A stretch of 64,000 bases of DNA from Streptococcus parasanguinis (GCA_905188195.1 CAJJKY010000004.1:67344-131343), one strand, 5' to 3'. Shown: positions 52,719 to 62,082, counted from the stretch's first letter. Notes: a model not told the origin generated them from the sequence alone. Made by a program: numbers and translations.

Positions 52719-53179
52719 TGCTTTACCTCACTGTAATTTCTTTTTTGACCTTTTTTGACTAGCTCCCAATCCAAGGTGATATTCTCTCGAACTCGGATGA
52801 GATACTCCTCTAACTGTGCGACTTCTTCTTTGGAAAATCCTTTTAAGGCAGTTGTCTCAGAGTAAAGATGCTCCCCTAAAATGAAGGGGTAAATCTGCTT
52901 ACCTTTTTCAGTTAATTCCCATTCCTTGATTTTAAGGTTTTCACCCCTTGGACGCTGCTGAATCAGTCCTCGTTCTTCTAGTTTTTTTACAGACCTTGCA
53001 ACGGTGGATCGATCTACTTTCAAGACTTCAGAGAGTTCTTCCTGAATCATTCCAGGTTGCTCGGCAATTCGCACCAGGTAAAGGTATTGACCACGCGCTA
53101 AATCCAAATCTCGAAATTCAATATTTGCTATAGAATCCAGAGCTCGCGCAATGATGCCTATCTCACGCAAAATACTCAT
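52715..53179 (-). CDS. MarR-family transcriptional regulator
   Basis: 154 residues. The winged helix shows IQEELSEVLKVDRSTVARSVKKLEERGLI near 42-70 and the wing near RPRGENLKIKEWELT. AAGGAGG precedes the ATG. A palindrome overlapping the promoter implies autorepression with the B3/B4 gene. Effector unknown. Confidence 0.88.
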   Translation of the reverse strand: MSILREIGIIARALDSIANIEFRDLDLARGQYLYLVRIAEQPGMIQEELSEVLKVDRSTVARSVKKLEERGLIQQRPRGENLKIKEWELTEKGKQIYPFILGEHLYSETTALKGFSKEEVAQLEEYLIRVRENITLDWELVKKGQKRNYSEVKQ

Positions 53180-53205
53180 CTCACTCCTCCTTTCCTATTG
53201 ACAGT

Positions 53206-53242
53206 AGCATAACATATTTTTGTTGCAAATGCAATAAAAATA
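53206..53242 (-). promoter_or_regulatory. MarR promoter with 28-bp palindromic operator
   Basis: TTGCAT (53229-53234), 17-bp spacer, TATGCT (53206-53211) on the minus strand. The palindrome at 53215-53242 is TATTTTT-g-TTGCA-AA-TGCAA-t-AAAAATA, with a single mismatched pair in 13-bp arms. It covers the -35 and spacer, so bound repressor would block polymerase. Confidence 0.75.
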
Positions 53243-53256
53243 GATAAGAAAAAAAG

Positions 53257-53430
53257 AGGCTGGGACAAAAGTCCTAGCCTCTCAATTATTTTTGAATTGT
53301 CGAGCAAGACGCAGTGGTTGAGTGGGCTCTACTACGCTGATTTCATCAGCTTTTACAGCCCTACTCAACTGTGCGGAGGTGGGACGACGAAATCGAATTC
53401 TAACGAATTACCGATTTCTGTCCCACTCTC
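53257..53430 (-). repeat. ~174-bp conserved 3'-UTR repeat, copy 2 (after the BrkB-family gene)
   Basis: Differs from copy 1 at only a handful of positions. It starts 2 bases after the stop at 53433 and ends with the same terminator hairpin, AGAGGCT-GGAC/GTCC-AGCCTCT, and a six-T minus-strand run. Most of the 53180-53432 gap is this element plus the MarR operator. Confidence 0.75.
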
Positions 53431-53432
53431 CC

Positions 53433-54404
53433 TTATTCCGTTTTTTCTTTTTTTATCAAGCGTAACTGAAGCTTTAATTTTTTTGAAACTTCTCTATGCC
53501 GAAAGTCCACTTCTTCTGATTTTAACTTAGAGACAATTTCTCCACTGCGCGTTTGGAACTTTGCTTCTCTAGCAAATTGGATACTGGCATTTAAAATACA
53601 ACCAATAATCATGATTTTTGCCACCAAGATAAACCAGAACATGATGACCGCTAGGACGACCGAACCGAAGAAACGAGCATCTAAGAAATGACTCACATAA
53701 CGATCCACATATTTCCAAAAGATATTCAAGATCGCATACAGGACAGCAACAACAAAGGTCGCCCCTGGCAATACATATCTAAATTTCGGAATTTTGACAT
53801 TTGGAAGGGTGTAATAGAGCAAGACCAGACTAACAAAAAGCAAGAGATAGATGGTCGGCTCTGTCAAATTCAGTAAGCGCACATAAATCGTCCGATCAAA
53901 TGAAAAAGTCTGATAGAGATAACGAACGATCATTTTCCCAAACATGGAAAGGATCAGCGAGAGTCCAAACAAGCCCTGCAAGGCAAAACTGATCAGAAAG
54001 CTAAAGAGTCGCCCCCAGATAATACCACGCTCCTTTTCCACCCCATAACTCTTGTTATAGGCTTTTTGGAGGTAGGCAATGCTCTGAGAGAAGATCCACA
54101 AAGCAGAAATAATCGAGAAACTCAGTAAGCCTGTCGAAGGTTTGGTCAAGACACTCGAAATCATCTGTGCCACTATTCGATATAAGGAGGCTGGCAAAAC
54201 TTTCTGTAAGCTTAAAAGAATCTGAGTGGGACGAATATGAAAGTAGGGTAAAATATTGGCTGCAATCAGCATCAAAGGGAAAATGGAGATCAGCAAATAA
54301 TAGGCCACCGCAATGCTGGTGATATCAGACTCTGCACTCTGATAAAACCGCACGAAGCCCTTTATAAATGGCTGTCCCAGTATTTTTTGTAGGACCTTTT
54401 TCAT
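53433..54404 (-). CDS. YihY/BrkB-family membrane protein
   Basis: 323 residues with six hydrophobic segments in the YihY arrangement (SIAVAYYLLISIFPLMLIAAN near 31-51; further helices near 95, 135, 180, 215 and 245). The family includes putative transporters or flippases once thought to be RNase BN; the role is unknown. The C-terminal 60 residues are basic and cytosolic. GGGAGG lies before the ATG. Confidence 0.85.
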   Translation of the reverse strand: MKKVLQKILGQPFIKGFVRFYQSAESDITSIAVAYYLLISIFPLMLIAANILPYFHIRPTQILLSLQKVLPASLYRIVAQMISSVLTKPSTGLLSFSIISALWIFSQSIAYLQKAYNKSYGVEKERGIIWGRLFSFLISFALQGLFGLSLILSMFGKMIVRYLYQTFSFDRTIYVRLLNLTEPTIYLLLFVSLVLLYYTLPNVKIPKFRYVLPGATFVVAVLYAILNIFWKYVDRYVSHFLDARFFGSVVLAVIMFWFILVAKIMIIGCILNASIQFAREAKFQTRSGEIVSKLKSEEVDFRHREVSKKLKLQLRLIKKEKTE

Positions 54405-54487
54405 TCGTCACCTCCCCATTTTACTAAAAAAGAGCAAAGAGCGAAACCAGACACTTGCCTTCAGCTCCATTCTTTCCTCTCTATTTT

Positions 54488-55348
54488 TTAGTATGTTCCT
54501 TCTTCACCTTGACTGGTCAAGATCACTGGACCATCTTTTGTAATCACAAATTGATGCTCGTATTGACAAGAAAGGCCACCGTCAAGGGTCTTATGGGCCC
54601 AACCAGTTTCCATATCTGTATCAATCTCCCAAGTACCGGTATTAATCATTGGCTCAATCGTCAAGACCATCCCTTCACGTAAGCGAAGACCGCGTCCAGC
54701 ACGACCATAATGTGGGACCATTGGTTCTTCATGCATGGTAGGCCCGACACCGTGTCCGACCAAATCACGCACCACGCCATAGCCTTTGCTTTCTGCATAC
54801 TCTTGAATCGCTGCACCAATATCTCCCAAGCGATTGCCAACGACCGCTTTCTCAATTCCCTTATAGAGACATTCTTTGGTCACGTCCATCAAATCTTTGA
54901 CTTCTTGCGAAACATTTCCAACCGCATAAGCCCAGCAAGAGTCCGCCAAGCCACCACTATAAGACTCCGTGTATTTCTTCACTTGGGCTACATTATCAAA
55001 ATCTAATTTCGATACATCCAAAACAGACTTATCAAGCGGTTCTGACAAGACCATGTCTACCTTGAGGAGATCACCATCTTTAAGAATGACATGACGTGGA
55101 AAAGCATGGGCTACTTCGTCATTCAAACCACAGCAAGTCGCATAAGGATAGTCCATGAGACTGCCTTCTACACCAATCTGAAGCGGCAAGACATTGGCTT
55201 CTTTACAGCGACGACGGACATATTCTTCTACTTCCCATAGGTCAAGCCCTGGCTTGATCAAGTCACGTAATCCAATATGGATGCTGGCAAGGAAATCACC
55301 TGCACGATCCATGGCTTCAATTTCACGTTGTGATTTTAATGTAATCAT
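54488..55348 (-). CDS. map: Methionine aminopeptidase, type I
   Basis: 286 residues. Metal ligands appear in GLNDEVAHAFP, VDMVLS, GHGVGPTMHEEP and the final Glu-containing TIEPM and QYEHQF segments. Removes initiator Met from nascent proteins. Longer than E. coli Map because of a ~35-residue insertion near 110-145 typical of streptococci. GAGGAG precedes the ATG. Confidence 0.95.
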   Translation of the reverse strand: MITLKSQREIEAMDRAGDFLASIHIGLRDLIKPGLDLWEVEEYVRRRCKEANVLPLQIGVEGSLMDYPYATCCGLNDEVAHAFPRHVILKDGDLLKVDMVLSEPLDKSVLDVSKLDFDNVAQVKKYTESYSGGLADSCWAYAVGNVSQEVKDLMDVTKECLYKGIEKAVVGNRLGDIGAAIQEYAESKGYGVVRDLVGHGVGPTMHEEPMVPHYGRAGRGLRLREGMVLTIEPMINTGTWEIDTDMETGWAHKTLDGGLSCQYEHQFVITKDGPVILTSQGEEGTY

Positions 55349-55369
55349 TGTCTCCTCATTTCTTTTTGT

Positions 55370-56647
55370 TTAATTAATCTTAATTGTAATGGTTGCTTTC
55401 GCAACTAGCTGCAGATCTAAATACAAGCTAAAATCAACCAAGGCCGAACGTCTGGTTCGTCGAACAAGTTGGGGTTCAATGCGGATCACATCATCCACCT
55501 GCACAGCCTGTAAAAAATTGATGATCAACTGTTCGACAATCAAGCTACGCCCACTGTGTTGCATCATCTTGCGAATAATCTTCATCAGCACTTCGATCAT
55601 GACCCCATTGGCCAAAACACCGCTTTTCTCCAGCATACTTGGCTCCACTGTGAATTGGTAATGGTCGTTCTCTGTCTGAATCTTTTGACCGATCTGCTCA
55701 CTAAAGGTTGGTAAGCTCGAAAACTGCACCTTGCTAATCCGATCCATGACATCCCGACGCGTAATAACCCCCAGCAAGGTCTGGTTATTACGAACAACAG
55801 GAATCATTTCATAATCTTCAGCGATCATCCGTTGGCTAATCGTCGCAATGCTGGTGGACAAATTAGTGGTAAAAATGGTCCGTGACATCACCTTATCAAG
55901 GGTCGTCTGAGGCGCCTTATCTCCAGCATCTCTCATGGTCACGACCCCCACTACCATCTGGTGCTGATTGACAACCGGAAAACGACTAAAGCGATTCTTT
56001 CGAACCAAATCTAAATAATCCCGGACCGTATCCGTCTCAGAAAGATAACCGTACTCATGGAAGGGCCGATAGACCTGCTCGACTGTCAAGATATCCGTCT
56101 TGATCTGCATGTTAGACAAGGCCTTATTGATCATGGTCGCGACGGTATAGGTATCGTGTGAAGTTCGGATGACTGGGATTTGTACCTGATTGGCCAGATC
56201 AATCACATCCTCACTCACTTCAAAGCCACCCGTCACTAAGACCGCATTGTCATGCTTAAGAGCCAATCGTTGAATGCTAGTGCGGTCACCCACGATCAAA
56301 AGCCCCCCTTCAGACACATAGTCTAGGACGTGCTTTTCCGTCATGGCACCGATGTAAAATTTATTAAATTCTTTTTCGAGCCCTTCCTCACCTGCTAATA
56401 TTTCAGAACCGGTGATTTCCAAAATTTCCCGGTAGGTCAAATGCTCTAGTACAGCTTTTTGCGATTTGACACGAATAGTCCCGCTTCTAGGACGCGTTTC
56501 GACAATTCCTTGATTTTCAGCTTCTTTAATGGCACGATAGGCCGTCCCATCACTGACATTCAAAAAATTGGAAATACTGCGGACACTGACCCGTTTTCCA
56601 ATCGGTAATTTTTCGAGATAGTCTAAAATCTCTTGGTGTTTACTCAT
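55370..56647 (-). CDS. spxR: CBS/HotDog-domain regulator SpxR
   Basis: 425 residues: an N-terminal winged helix (VSVRSISNFLNVSDGTAYRAIKEAE near 21-45), a DRTGG-type domain (about 70-185), two CBS domains (about 190-310) with RFPVV and MIPVV markers, and a C-terminal HotDog domain (about 330-425). This order is that of streptococcal SpxR, which controls spxA1 and stress or virulence traits. Nucleotide binding by the CBS pair is expected. Overlaps the upstream acetyltransferase gene by 8 bases. Confidence 0.88.
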   Translation of the reverse strand: MSKHQEILDYLEKLPIGKRVSVRSISNFLNVSDGTAYRAIKEAENQGIVETRPRSGTIRVKSQKAVLEHLTYREILEITGSEILAGEEGLEKEFNKFYIGAMTEKHVLDYVSEGGLLIVGDRTSIQRLALKHDNAVLVTGGFEVSEDVIDLANQVQIPVIRTSHDTYTVATMINKALSNMQIKTDILTVEQVYRPFHEYGYLSETDTVRDYLDLVRKNRFSRFPVVNQHQMVVGVVTMRDAGDKAPQTTLDKVMSRTIFTTNLSTSIATISQRMIAEDYEMIPVVRNNQTLLGVITRRDVMDRISKVQFSSLPTFSEQIGQKIQTENDHYQFTVEPSMLEKSGVLANGVMIEVLMKIIRKMMQHSGRSLIVEQLIINFLQAVQVDDVIRIEPQLVRRTRRSALVDFSLYLDLQLVAKATITIKIN

Positions 56648-57203
56648 AGAAGTCCCCTCTACCTAGGCGGAAATCATAATAATCGCGCATTTTACGCGTA
56701 TAGCGGTCACTCCCTTTGAATTGACGAAAGAGACGAAAGCCAGCCTTTAAAGCGACCTTTTGACTCCCTGCATTTTCAACATGGGTGACAATCTTAAGCT
56801 CCTTCAGTTGAAATTTCTCAAATGATAGATAAACCAACTCTTTGACCGCTTCTGTCATCAGACCCTTTCCCCAAAAATCTTTGCGTAAAAAGTAGCCTAA
56901 CTCAGCCTCACCCTTGATTTCATCCAACTTTTCAAACTTGATGGAGCCGATCATCTGATTGGTTTCCTTATCACAGATCGCCCAAACCCCCAAAGGATTT
57001 TTCATGAAATAGTTGGCTAGTACATATTGAGTTTCAGCAAGATCGGCTTGAGCAGGAAAGATAAATTGTAGGTTATCAGGATTCGAAGCAATCTTATAAA
57101 AATCTTCCGCATCCTCAAAGAGAAAAGGTCGTAAATACAACCTTTGTGTTTCAATTAGTGAATAGGCAGCTAAGTGCGTCCAAATATTCATTTCAAACTC
57201 CAT
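56640..57203 (-). CDS. GNAT-family acetyltransferase, RimJ/RimL type
   Basis: 187 residues: RLYLRPFLFEDAEDFYKI at the start, MIGSIKFEKLD mid-protein, RKDFWGKGLMTEAV (acetyl-CoA loop, near 107-120) and ENAGSQKVALKAGF near 142-155. Likely acetylates a ribosomal or other protein N terminus, or a small amine. Coupled to spxR. Confidence 0.85.
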   Translation of the reverse strand: MEFEMNIWTHLAAYSLIETQRLYLRPFLFEDAEDFYKIASNPDNLQFIFPAQADLAETQYVLANYFMKNPLGVWAICDKETNQMIGSIKFEKLDEIKGEAELGYFLRKDFWGKGLMTEAVKELVYLSFEKFQLKELKIVTHVENAGSQKVALKAGFRLFRQFKGSDRYTRKMRDYYDFRLGRGDFYE

Positions 57204-57247
57204 TGTTCGTGTAACCAGCCGCCACTATCAGATCTCTCGTTCTGTCA

Positions 57248-58507
57248 CTATTCCTCTACCAACTGGATGTCTGCTCCAAGTTGGGTCAATTTATGAATAA
57301 TATCTGAATACCCGCGAAGGATGTATTCCACATTTGTAATTTCTGTTGTTCCAGAAGCCATGAGACCTGCGATCACTAAAGCCGCCCCTGCTCGAAGATC
57401 CGTCGCTTTCACACTGGATCCTGTCAATTGATTTGGCCCTTCATAGATAATGTGGTCGTTCAAGGTCGAGATAGTAGCCCCCATTTTAGCCAATTCTGGC
57501 ACATGGTTGACCCGTTTTTCATAAATCGTATCAACAATGCGCCCACGTCCAGCAGCCGTTAGGAGCAAAGGTGTGATCGGTTGTTGCAAATCAGTCGCAA
57601 AACCAGGATAAGGAGAGGTTTTGATCTGGATCGCCTTCAAGCCTGTCTGCTTTTCTACAAAGATACTATCTTCAGAAATGGTCATACGCACACCCATTTC
57701 CTCTAACTTGGCAATATAACTCTCTAAATGCTCGTACAGGACATTATTGATCTGGATACCTTCCCCAATAGCAGCTGCAAGAGCAATATAGGTTCCTGCT
57801 TCGATGCGATCTGGAATCACCTGATGTCTCGTTCCATGCAAATTCTGAACACCATCAATGATAATCATATCTGTACCCGCTCCACGAATATGGGCTCCCA
57901 TGTTGTTGAGCAAGGTCACCACATCGATAATTTCAGGTTCCCGCGCAGCATTTTCGATCACTGTCCGACCTTCAGCCTTGACCGCTGCTAAAATCGTATT
58001 GATCGTTGCACCGACACTAACAGTATCCATGTAGATGTTAGCTCCTTGAAGAGGCTTGCCATTAGTCGCAAGTTTCATACTAGAGCCATCCATGGTCATA
58101 GCAGCTCCCATCGCTTCAAAGGCCTTCAAATGCAAATCGATCGGACGTGGGCCAAGGTCACACCCACCAGGAAGTCCAACAGTTGCTTGACCATAGCGTC
58201 CTAACAAACTGCCATAGAAATAATAGGAAGCTCGCAGACTGTTGATCTTTCCAAATGGCATGGGCATATTCTTCACCCCACGTGGATCAATGACCAAACT
58301 GTCTTCTTTGCGCTCGATCTTAGCCCCCATGATGGTCATGATTTCAATCAGACTCGCCACGTCGGAGATATCCGGTACCCCATCAAGGGTCACGATATCA
58401 TCCGCCAGAATGGTCGCCGGAATCAGGGCTACTACACTATTTTTTGCACCACTAATGGTCACCTCTCCTTTTAGAGGGTGACCACCATTTATTACAATTT
58501 TTTTCAT
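57248..58507 (-). CDS. murA: UDP-N-acetylglucosamine 1-carboxyvinyltransferase
   Basis: 419 residues. The fosfomycin-target Cys116 is in GGCDLGPRPIDLH, and Lys22-Asn23 in GAKNS binds substrate. Inside-out alpha/beta barrel repeats run throughout. First committed step of peptidoglycan synthesis. Streptococci carry two copies (MurA and MurZ); from this sequence alone I cannot say which this is. No second copy is in the window. Confidence 0.93.
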   Translation of the reverse strand: MKKIVINGGHPLKGEVTISGAKNSVVALIPATILADDIVTLDGVPDISDVASLIEIMTIMGAKIERKEDSLVIDPRGVKNMPMPFGKINSLRASYYFYGSLLGRYGQATVGLPGGCDLGPRPIDLHLKAFEAMGAAMTMDGSSMKLATNGKPLQGANIYMDTVSVGATINTILAAVKAEGRTVIENAAREPEIIDVVTLLNNMGAHIRGAGTDMIIIDGVQNLHGTRHQVIPDRIEAGTYIALAAAIGEGIQINNVLYEHLESYIAKLEEMGVRMTISEDSIFVEKQTGLKAIQIKTSPYPGFATDLQQPITPLLLTAAGRGRIVDTIYEKRVNHVPELAKMGATISTLNDHIIYEGPNQLTGSSVKATDLRAGAALVIAGLMASGTTEITNVEYILRGYSDIIHKLTQLGADIQLVEE

Positions 58508-58652
58508 CTTAATAATTTATTAGCTCTTTCAAGTCTTTTTCCTTTTACTATCGTTTTTTGTAACGGAAATAAAAGGGACAACGTATTCAAAATACTGCAT
58601 CTATTATACCACAGATCCACCTATTTTTCCATCTGTAGGAATTTTCAAAACG

Positions 58653-58683
58653 AAAAAAAGCTAGGATCAACTTGACCCTAACT
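58653..58683 (-). terminator. Terminator of metK
   Basis: An 11-bp stem with G-T pairs (58659-58669 with 58673-58683) and seven T on the minus strand, 17 bases beyond the metK stop. Confidence 0.8.
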
Positions 58684-58699
58684 TTTCCATTTCAACTAA

Positions 58700-59890
58700 T
58701 TATTTTACAGCTTCTTTCAAGGCTTCTACCTTGTCCAAACGTTCCCATGGAAGGTCAATATCTGTTCGTCCCATATGGCCATAAGCCGCTGTTTGACGGT
58801 AGATTGGACGTTTGAGATCCAACATTTGAATAATCCCTGCAGGACGAAGGTCAAAGATTTGACGCGCTGCTGCTTCTAATTTGCTTTCAGCAACAGTTCC
58901 TGTACCGAAAGTATCGATACGAACAGATACAGGGTGAGCCACCCCAATCGCATAAGCCAATTGCACTTCTGCTTTCTTAGCAAGACCTGCAGCAACAATG
59001 TTTTTAGCGATATAGCGAGCTGCATAAGAAGCTGAACGGTCCACCTTAGTTGCGTCCTTACCAGAGAAGGCACCACCACCGTGACGTGAATAACCACCAT
59101 AAGTATCCACGATGATCTTACGACCTGTCAAACCTGAGTCCCCTTGAGGCCCACCAATAACAAAGCGACCCGTTGGGTTGATGAAGAATTTAGTCTCAGC
59201 ATCTAGATAAGAAGCTGGAATCACTTCTTTGATGACCTTGTTAATCACATCTTCGTGGATTTGTTCATTGCTGACGTCTGGATCGTGTTGAGTTGAAATA
59301 ACCACTGTATCCACGCGTACAGGGCGGTCGTTTTCATCGTACTCAACCGTAACTTGTGACTTGGCATCTGGACGAAGATAGCTGATTTCCCCAGACTTAC
59401 GAAGCTCTGCCAAACGACGAACCAACTTGTGGCTGAGTGAAATTGGCAATGGCATGAGTTCTTCTGTTTCATCCACCGCAAAACCAAACATGAGACCTTG
59501 GTCTCCAGCTCCAATCAAGTCAAGTGGATCTTGATCTGCATTTCCACGTACTTCCAAGGCTTCATTAACCCCTTGGGCAATATCAGGAGATTGTTCCACC
59601 AAAGATGGGTGTACTCCTACAGTCTCAGCAGAGAATCCATATTCCGTATTGGTATAACCAATCTCTGCAATCGTATCACGAACCACACGGTTAATATCCA
59701 CATAAGCAGTCGTTGAAATCTCACCAAAGACATGCACGGAACCAGTATAAACAGCTGTTTCGGCAGCCACGTGAGCTTCTGGATCTTGCTCTAAAATAGC
59801 ATCTAAAATAGCATCTGAAATTTGGTCTGCAATCTTATCTGGATGCCCCTCAGATACTGATTCAGACGTGAAAAGTTTACGTTCTGACAT
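58700..59890 (-). CDS. metK: S-adenosylmethionine synthetase
   Basis: 396 residues. Motifs GHPDKIADQISDA near 16-28, GAGDQGLMFGFA near 117-128 and GGGAFSGKDATKVDRSA near 267-283 are intact. Makes SAM from methionine and ATP. Preceded by an SMK riboswitch, so product feedback controls its translation. Confidence 0.96.
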   Translation of the reverse strand: MSERKLFTSESVSEGHPDKIADQISDAILDAILEQDPEAHVAAETAVYTGSVHVFGEISTTAYVDINRVVRDTIAEIGYTNTEYGFSAETVGVHPSLVEQSPDIAQGVNEALEVRGNADQDPLDLIGAGDQGLMFGFAVDETEELMPLPISLSHKLVRRLAELRKSGEISYLRPDAKSQVTVEYDENDRPVRVDTVVISTQHDPDVSNEQIHEDVINKVIKEVIPASYLDAETKFFINPTGRFVIGGPQGDSGLTGRKIIVDTYGGYSRHGGGAFSGKDATKVDRSASYAARYIAKNIVAAGLAKKAEVQLAYAIGVAHPVSVRIDTFGTGTVAESKLEAAARQIFDLRPAGIIQMLDLKRPIYRQTAAYGHMGRTDIDLPWERLDKVEALKEAVK

Positions 59891-59894
59891 AAAA

Positions 59895-59986
59895 ATGTCC
59901 CCCCTTAAAAAATATTGTTATAGAGTTACAAAGTACTGATAGAAGATTTCTACCACCTTATCGGGACCATATAACACTTCATTATA
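59895..59986 (-). ncRNA. SMK box (SAM-III) riboswitch and promoter of metK
   Basis: On the minus strand GGTCCCGATAAGGTGG, a helix (GAAATCTTCTATC region) and TTTGTAAC are followed by AAGGGGGGACA seven bases before the ATG. GTCCC can pair with GGGAC of the Shine-Dalgarno sequence, the SMK mechanism by which SAM blocks initiation. TATAAT with TGT extension (59981-59986) is the likely -10. Confidence 0.85.
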
Positions 59987-60158
59987 ACACATTACATATG
60001 ATATGGAAAATGGTTTTTCAAAAAGCCCATTAAATCAGCTTTTTCGGTCTATGCACTACCCAGTTAAACTGACTTAAACAGTCCTCAAAGTTCCTAAAAA
60101 GTTCACAAAAATACCCCATAGGGTATCTATCAATTGACGAGTTCAGCAGGCAAGATCT

Positions 60159-60183
60159 AGCACCCTCACACGGTGCTTTTTTT
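60159..60183 (+). terminator. Plus-strand terminator in the metK upstream region
   Basis: AGCACC-(7)-GGTGCT and seven T. No plus-strand gene precedes it, so it may end a short antisense or small RNA transcribed from near 59990-60010. Confidence 0.6.
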
Positions 60184-60189
60184 ATCTTC

Positions 60190-60236
60190 AAAAATGGTAG
60201 GCGTCCGCGTACCAATGGGTACACGAAAACCTACCA
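60190..60236 (-). terminator. Branched terminator of the 409-residue membrane protein gene
   Basis: Outer stem TGGTAGG/CCTACCA (60195-60201, 60230-60236), inner GTACC/GGTAC hairpin, then TTTTT on the minus strand, 53 bases beyond the stop. The rest of the 59891-60288 gap holds the SMK box, the plus-strand terminator and no open frame I trust. Confidence 0.6.
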
Positions 60237-60288
60237 CCTACTTAAATGATAACAGTTCTTTAAAAATTTTCAACCCTATCTACTTTAA

Positions 60289-61515
60289 TCAGTCTCCATT
60301 TTTAAATAATATACCTCCAATAAATACCAGGACTCCTAAAACCAAGGATAAAATATTTGGACCTGTCCAATAAGGATCTAGCGTACCTATGATGGAAACA
60401 ATAAATAAGACGGCTGATGTATTTAAGAGACCCACATTTCCATTCCTCATAGCTATGAAAAGGATGAAAGTCGCAATCATAAAACAAATATAATGGATGG
60501 CACCAATATATAAGATCAGTAGATACATGGGGTTTCCTAAAAATAAAGGAAAAATCATAATACCAAGGTGGCAGACTGCTATTATAAGGGCGCTCCATAA
60601 CCAAGACGAATGAAGAATAATCCTCTTTGGCGAATTTTCTTTATCATTGTTTGATTGTATATCAGCATTCAACTGATCGTTTACATCTATGTCTCCTTCT
60701 ACTTGAGAGTCCGCCATCTCTGGTTTAGTGTCAATAGATGATAGATCTTGTACTTTCACCTTGGACTCCCAGCCATCTGCAACTTTCTCAAGCAAACCAA
60801 AAACACGACAAGCAATATAAATCGATAAGAGAAGATAAAAGAGACCGTAAAAGCTTATACGAGAGATGAAAGAGTATACTGCACCTATCACAACAAGAGA
60901 AGATAAAATGAGCAAGAGAGAAAATACTTTCTGAAGTTTCTCACTTGTACTTGTGATCATAACATTAATCAGAAGTAGAATAATTAACTCCATTAAAATG
61001 TATCGAAGTGTAAAAACGTAAATGTCACTCGTTCTATCCATACCAATCAATATAAATAGTGGAGAAATATTTGTAGAGGAAACAAATAGTACTAAATAAG
61101 CTATCGATGATTTCCAACCATCTTTACTTTTCCAATTGTTTAAAAGCTCCCTCATTTCTACATTCTTTATAAGCAAGCAAATCCATATTAAACAAATGAT
61201 ATTTAGCAAAAAGGAAATGTTCATCAAATTTGTTGGGGAAAAAGGGGGTAAAACAAACATAAGTTGTTGAGTAATTGAGAGGAGAAGAGCAGCTATCAAT
61301 CCTTCAACATTTAAACGTTGCTTCATAATTCTCCAAATTACCCAGCAAATAATCATTCCATTCCATATAGAAAAAATACTAGAGGTAGTGATCAGTGGTG
61401 TATTTCCATTTAAATTTTGGGAACTATAGTTCACTACTAGACTACTACCATAAGAAACAAGATAAAGAATTGCTTCAAGAATTAGCAGTATACCATACCA
61501 TTTTTTTCTAGACAT
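60289..61515 (-). CDS. Multi-pass membrane protein, long member of a three-gene family
   Basis: 408 residues from the ATG at 61515 (MSRKKWYG); 14 extra codons precede it. About ten hydrophobic segments, with an acidic Asp/Asn-rich cytosolic insertion near 255-300. The last ~110 residues (LDPYWTGPN...LGVLVFIGGILFKNGD) resemble the full products of the next two genes. No transporter family recognised. GGAGGAG region precedes the start. Confidence 0.65.
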   Translation of the reverse strand: MSRKKWYGILLILEAILYLVSYGSSLVVNYSSQNLNGNTPLITTSSIFSIWNGMIICWVIWRIMKQRLNVEGLIAALLLSITQQLMFVLPPFSPTNLMNISFLLNIICLIWICLLIKNVEMRELLNNWKSKDGWKSSIAYLVLFVSSTNISPLFILIGMDRTSDIYVFTLRYILMELIILLLINVMITSTSEKLQKVFSLLLILSSLVVIGAVYSFISRISFYGLFYLLLSIYIACRVFGLLEKVADGWESKVKVQDLSSIDTKPEMADSQVEGDIDVNDQLNADIQSNNDKENSPKRIILHSSWLWSALIIAVCHLGIMIFPLFLGNPMYLLILYIGAIHYICFMIATFILFIAMRNGNVGLLNTSAVLFIVSIIGTLDPYWTGPNILSLVLGVLVFIGGILFKNGD

Positions 61516-61615
61516 AGATTCTCCTCCGCTTTCTAAGAAAAGTATGTAACGATTCATTTATTTAAATTATAACATAGTTTGTAATCGTTTTCCTCGCTTA
61601 CTCTCAGGAATTAAT

Positions 61616-61642
61616 AAAAAAGATAGGATTGAACATCCTACC
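61616..61642 (-). terminator. Terminator of the 143-residue membrane protein gene
   Basis: GATAGGAT/ATCCTACC hairpin (one G-T pair) with six T on the minus strand. Confidence 0.7.
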
Positions 61643-61650
61643 TGCTATCA

Positions 61651-62082
61651 TCACTCTTCATTTTTTAACAATACAGTTCCAATCAATACCATCACTCCTA
61701 CCACAAGCGGTGGTATATGATTAATCAGCCAATCTGGATCACCCGCAGCAATAAATGAAAAAACATAAATAGCTGCTGCTATATAAAGAGTTGCTTTATT
61801 GCCATTCACATTTCCATTCCAAAGCAGGATAGTTGCAATCACAAAGCTAATCATATGGATCCCCAAAAAGTACAAAAAGCCACCAGCCCACGCTCCCATT
61901 GAAAAGAGACCTAATAAAAGTAAAACTATATAAACAATGGCCAAGAACAAAGCAATAGAAAGGATTACAGAATTTCCAATTCTCTTCTCTGGCTTCATTT
62001 CATTGTTCGGAAAAAGACTTTCATCTGAAGCATATGCCTCATTTTCTTTATCTACTTCAGGATTTTTTTGTTGATCTGTCAT
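61651..62082 (-). CDS. Small membrane protein, short family member
   Basis: 143 residues: a ~35-residue acidic N-terminal tail, then four hydrophobic segments ending VGVMVLIGTVLLKNEE. Shares GDPDWLINHIPPLVVG with the related DPYWTGPN and DLDWEIFRIAPLLLG segments of its neighbours. CAGGAG precedes the ATG. Function unknown; its own terminator shows separate transcription from the long paralogue. Confidence 0.6.
   Translation of the reverse strand: MTDQQKNPEVDKENEAYASDESLFPNNEMKPEKRIGNSVILSIALFLAIVYIVLLLLGLFSMGAWAGGFLYFLGIHMISFVIATILLWNGNVNGNKATLYIAAAIYVFSFIAAGDPDWLINHIPPLVVGVMVLIGTVLLKNEE

Noticed and set aside
60173..60373. 66-codon plus-strand frame
   Set aside because: Begins inside a terminator T run and ends antisense in a membrane protein gene.
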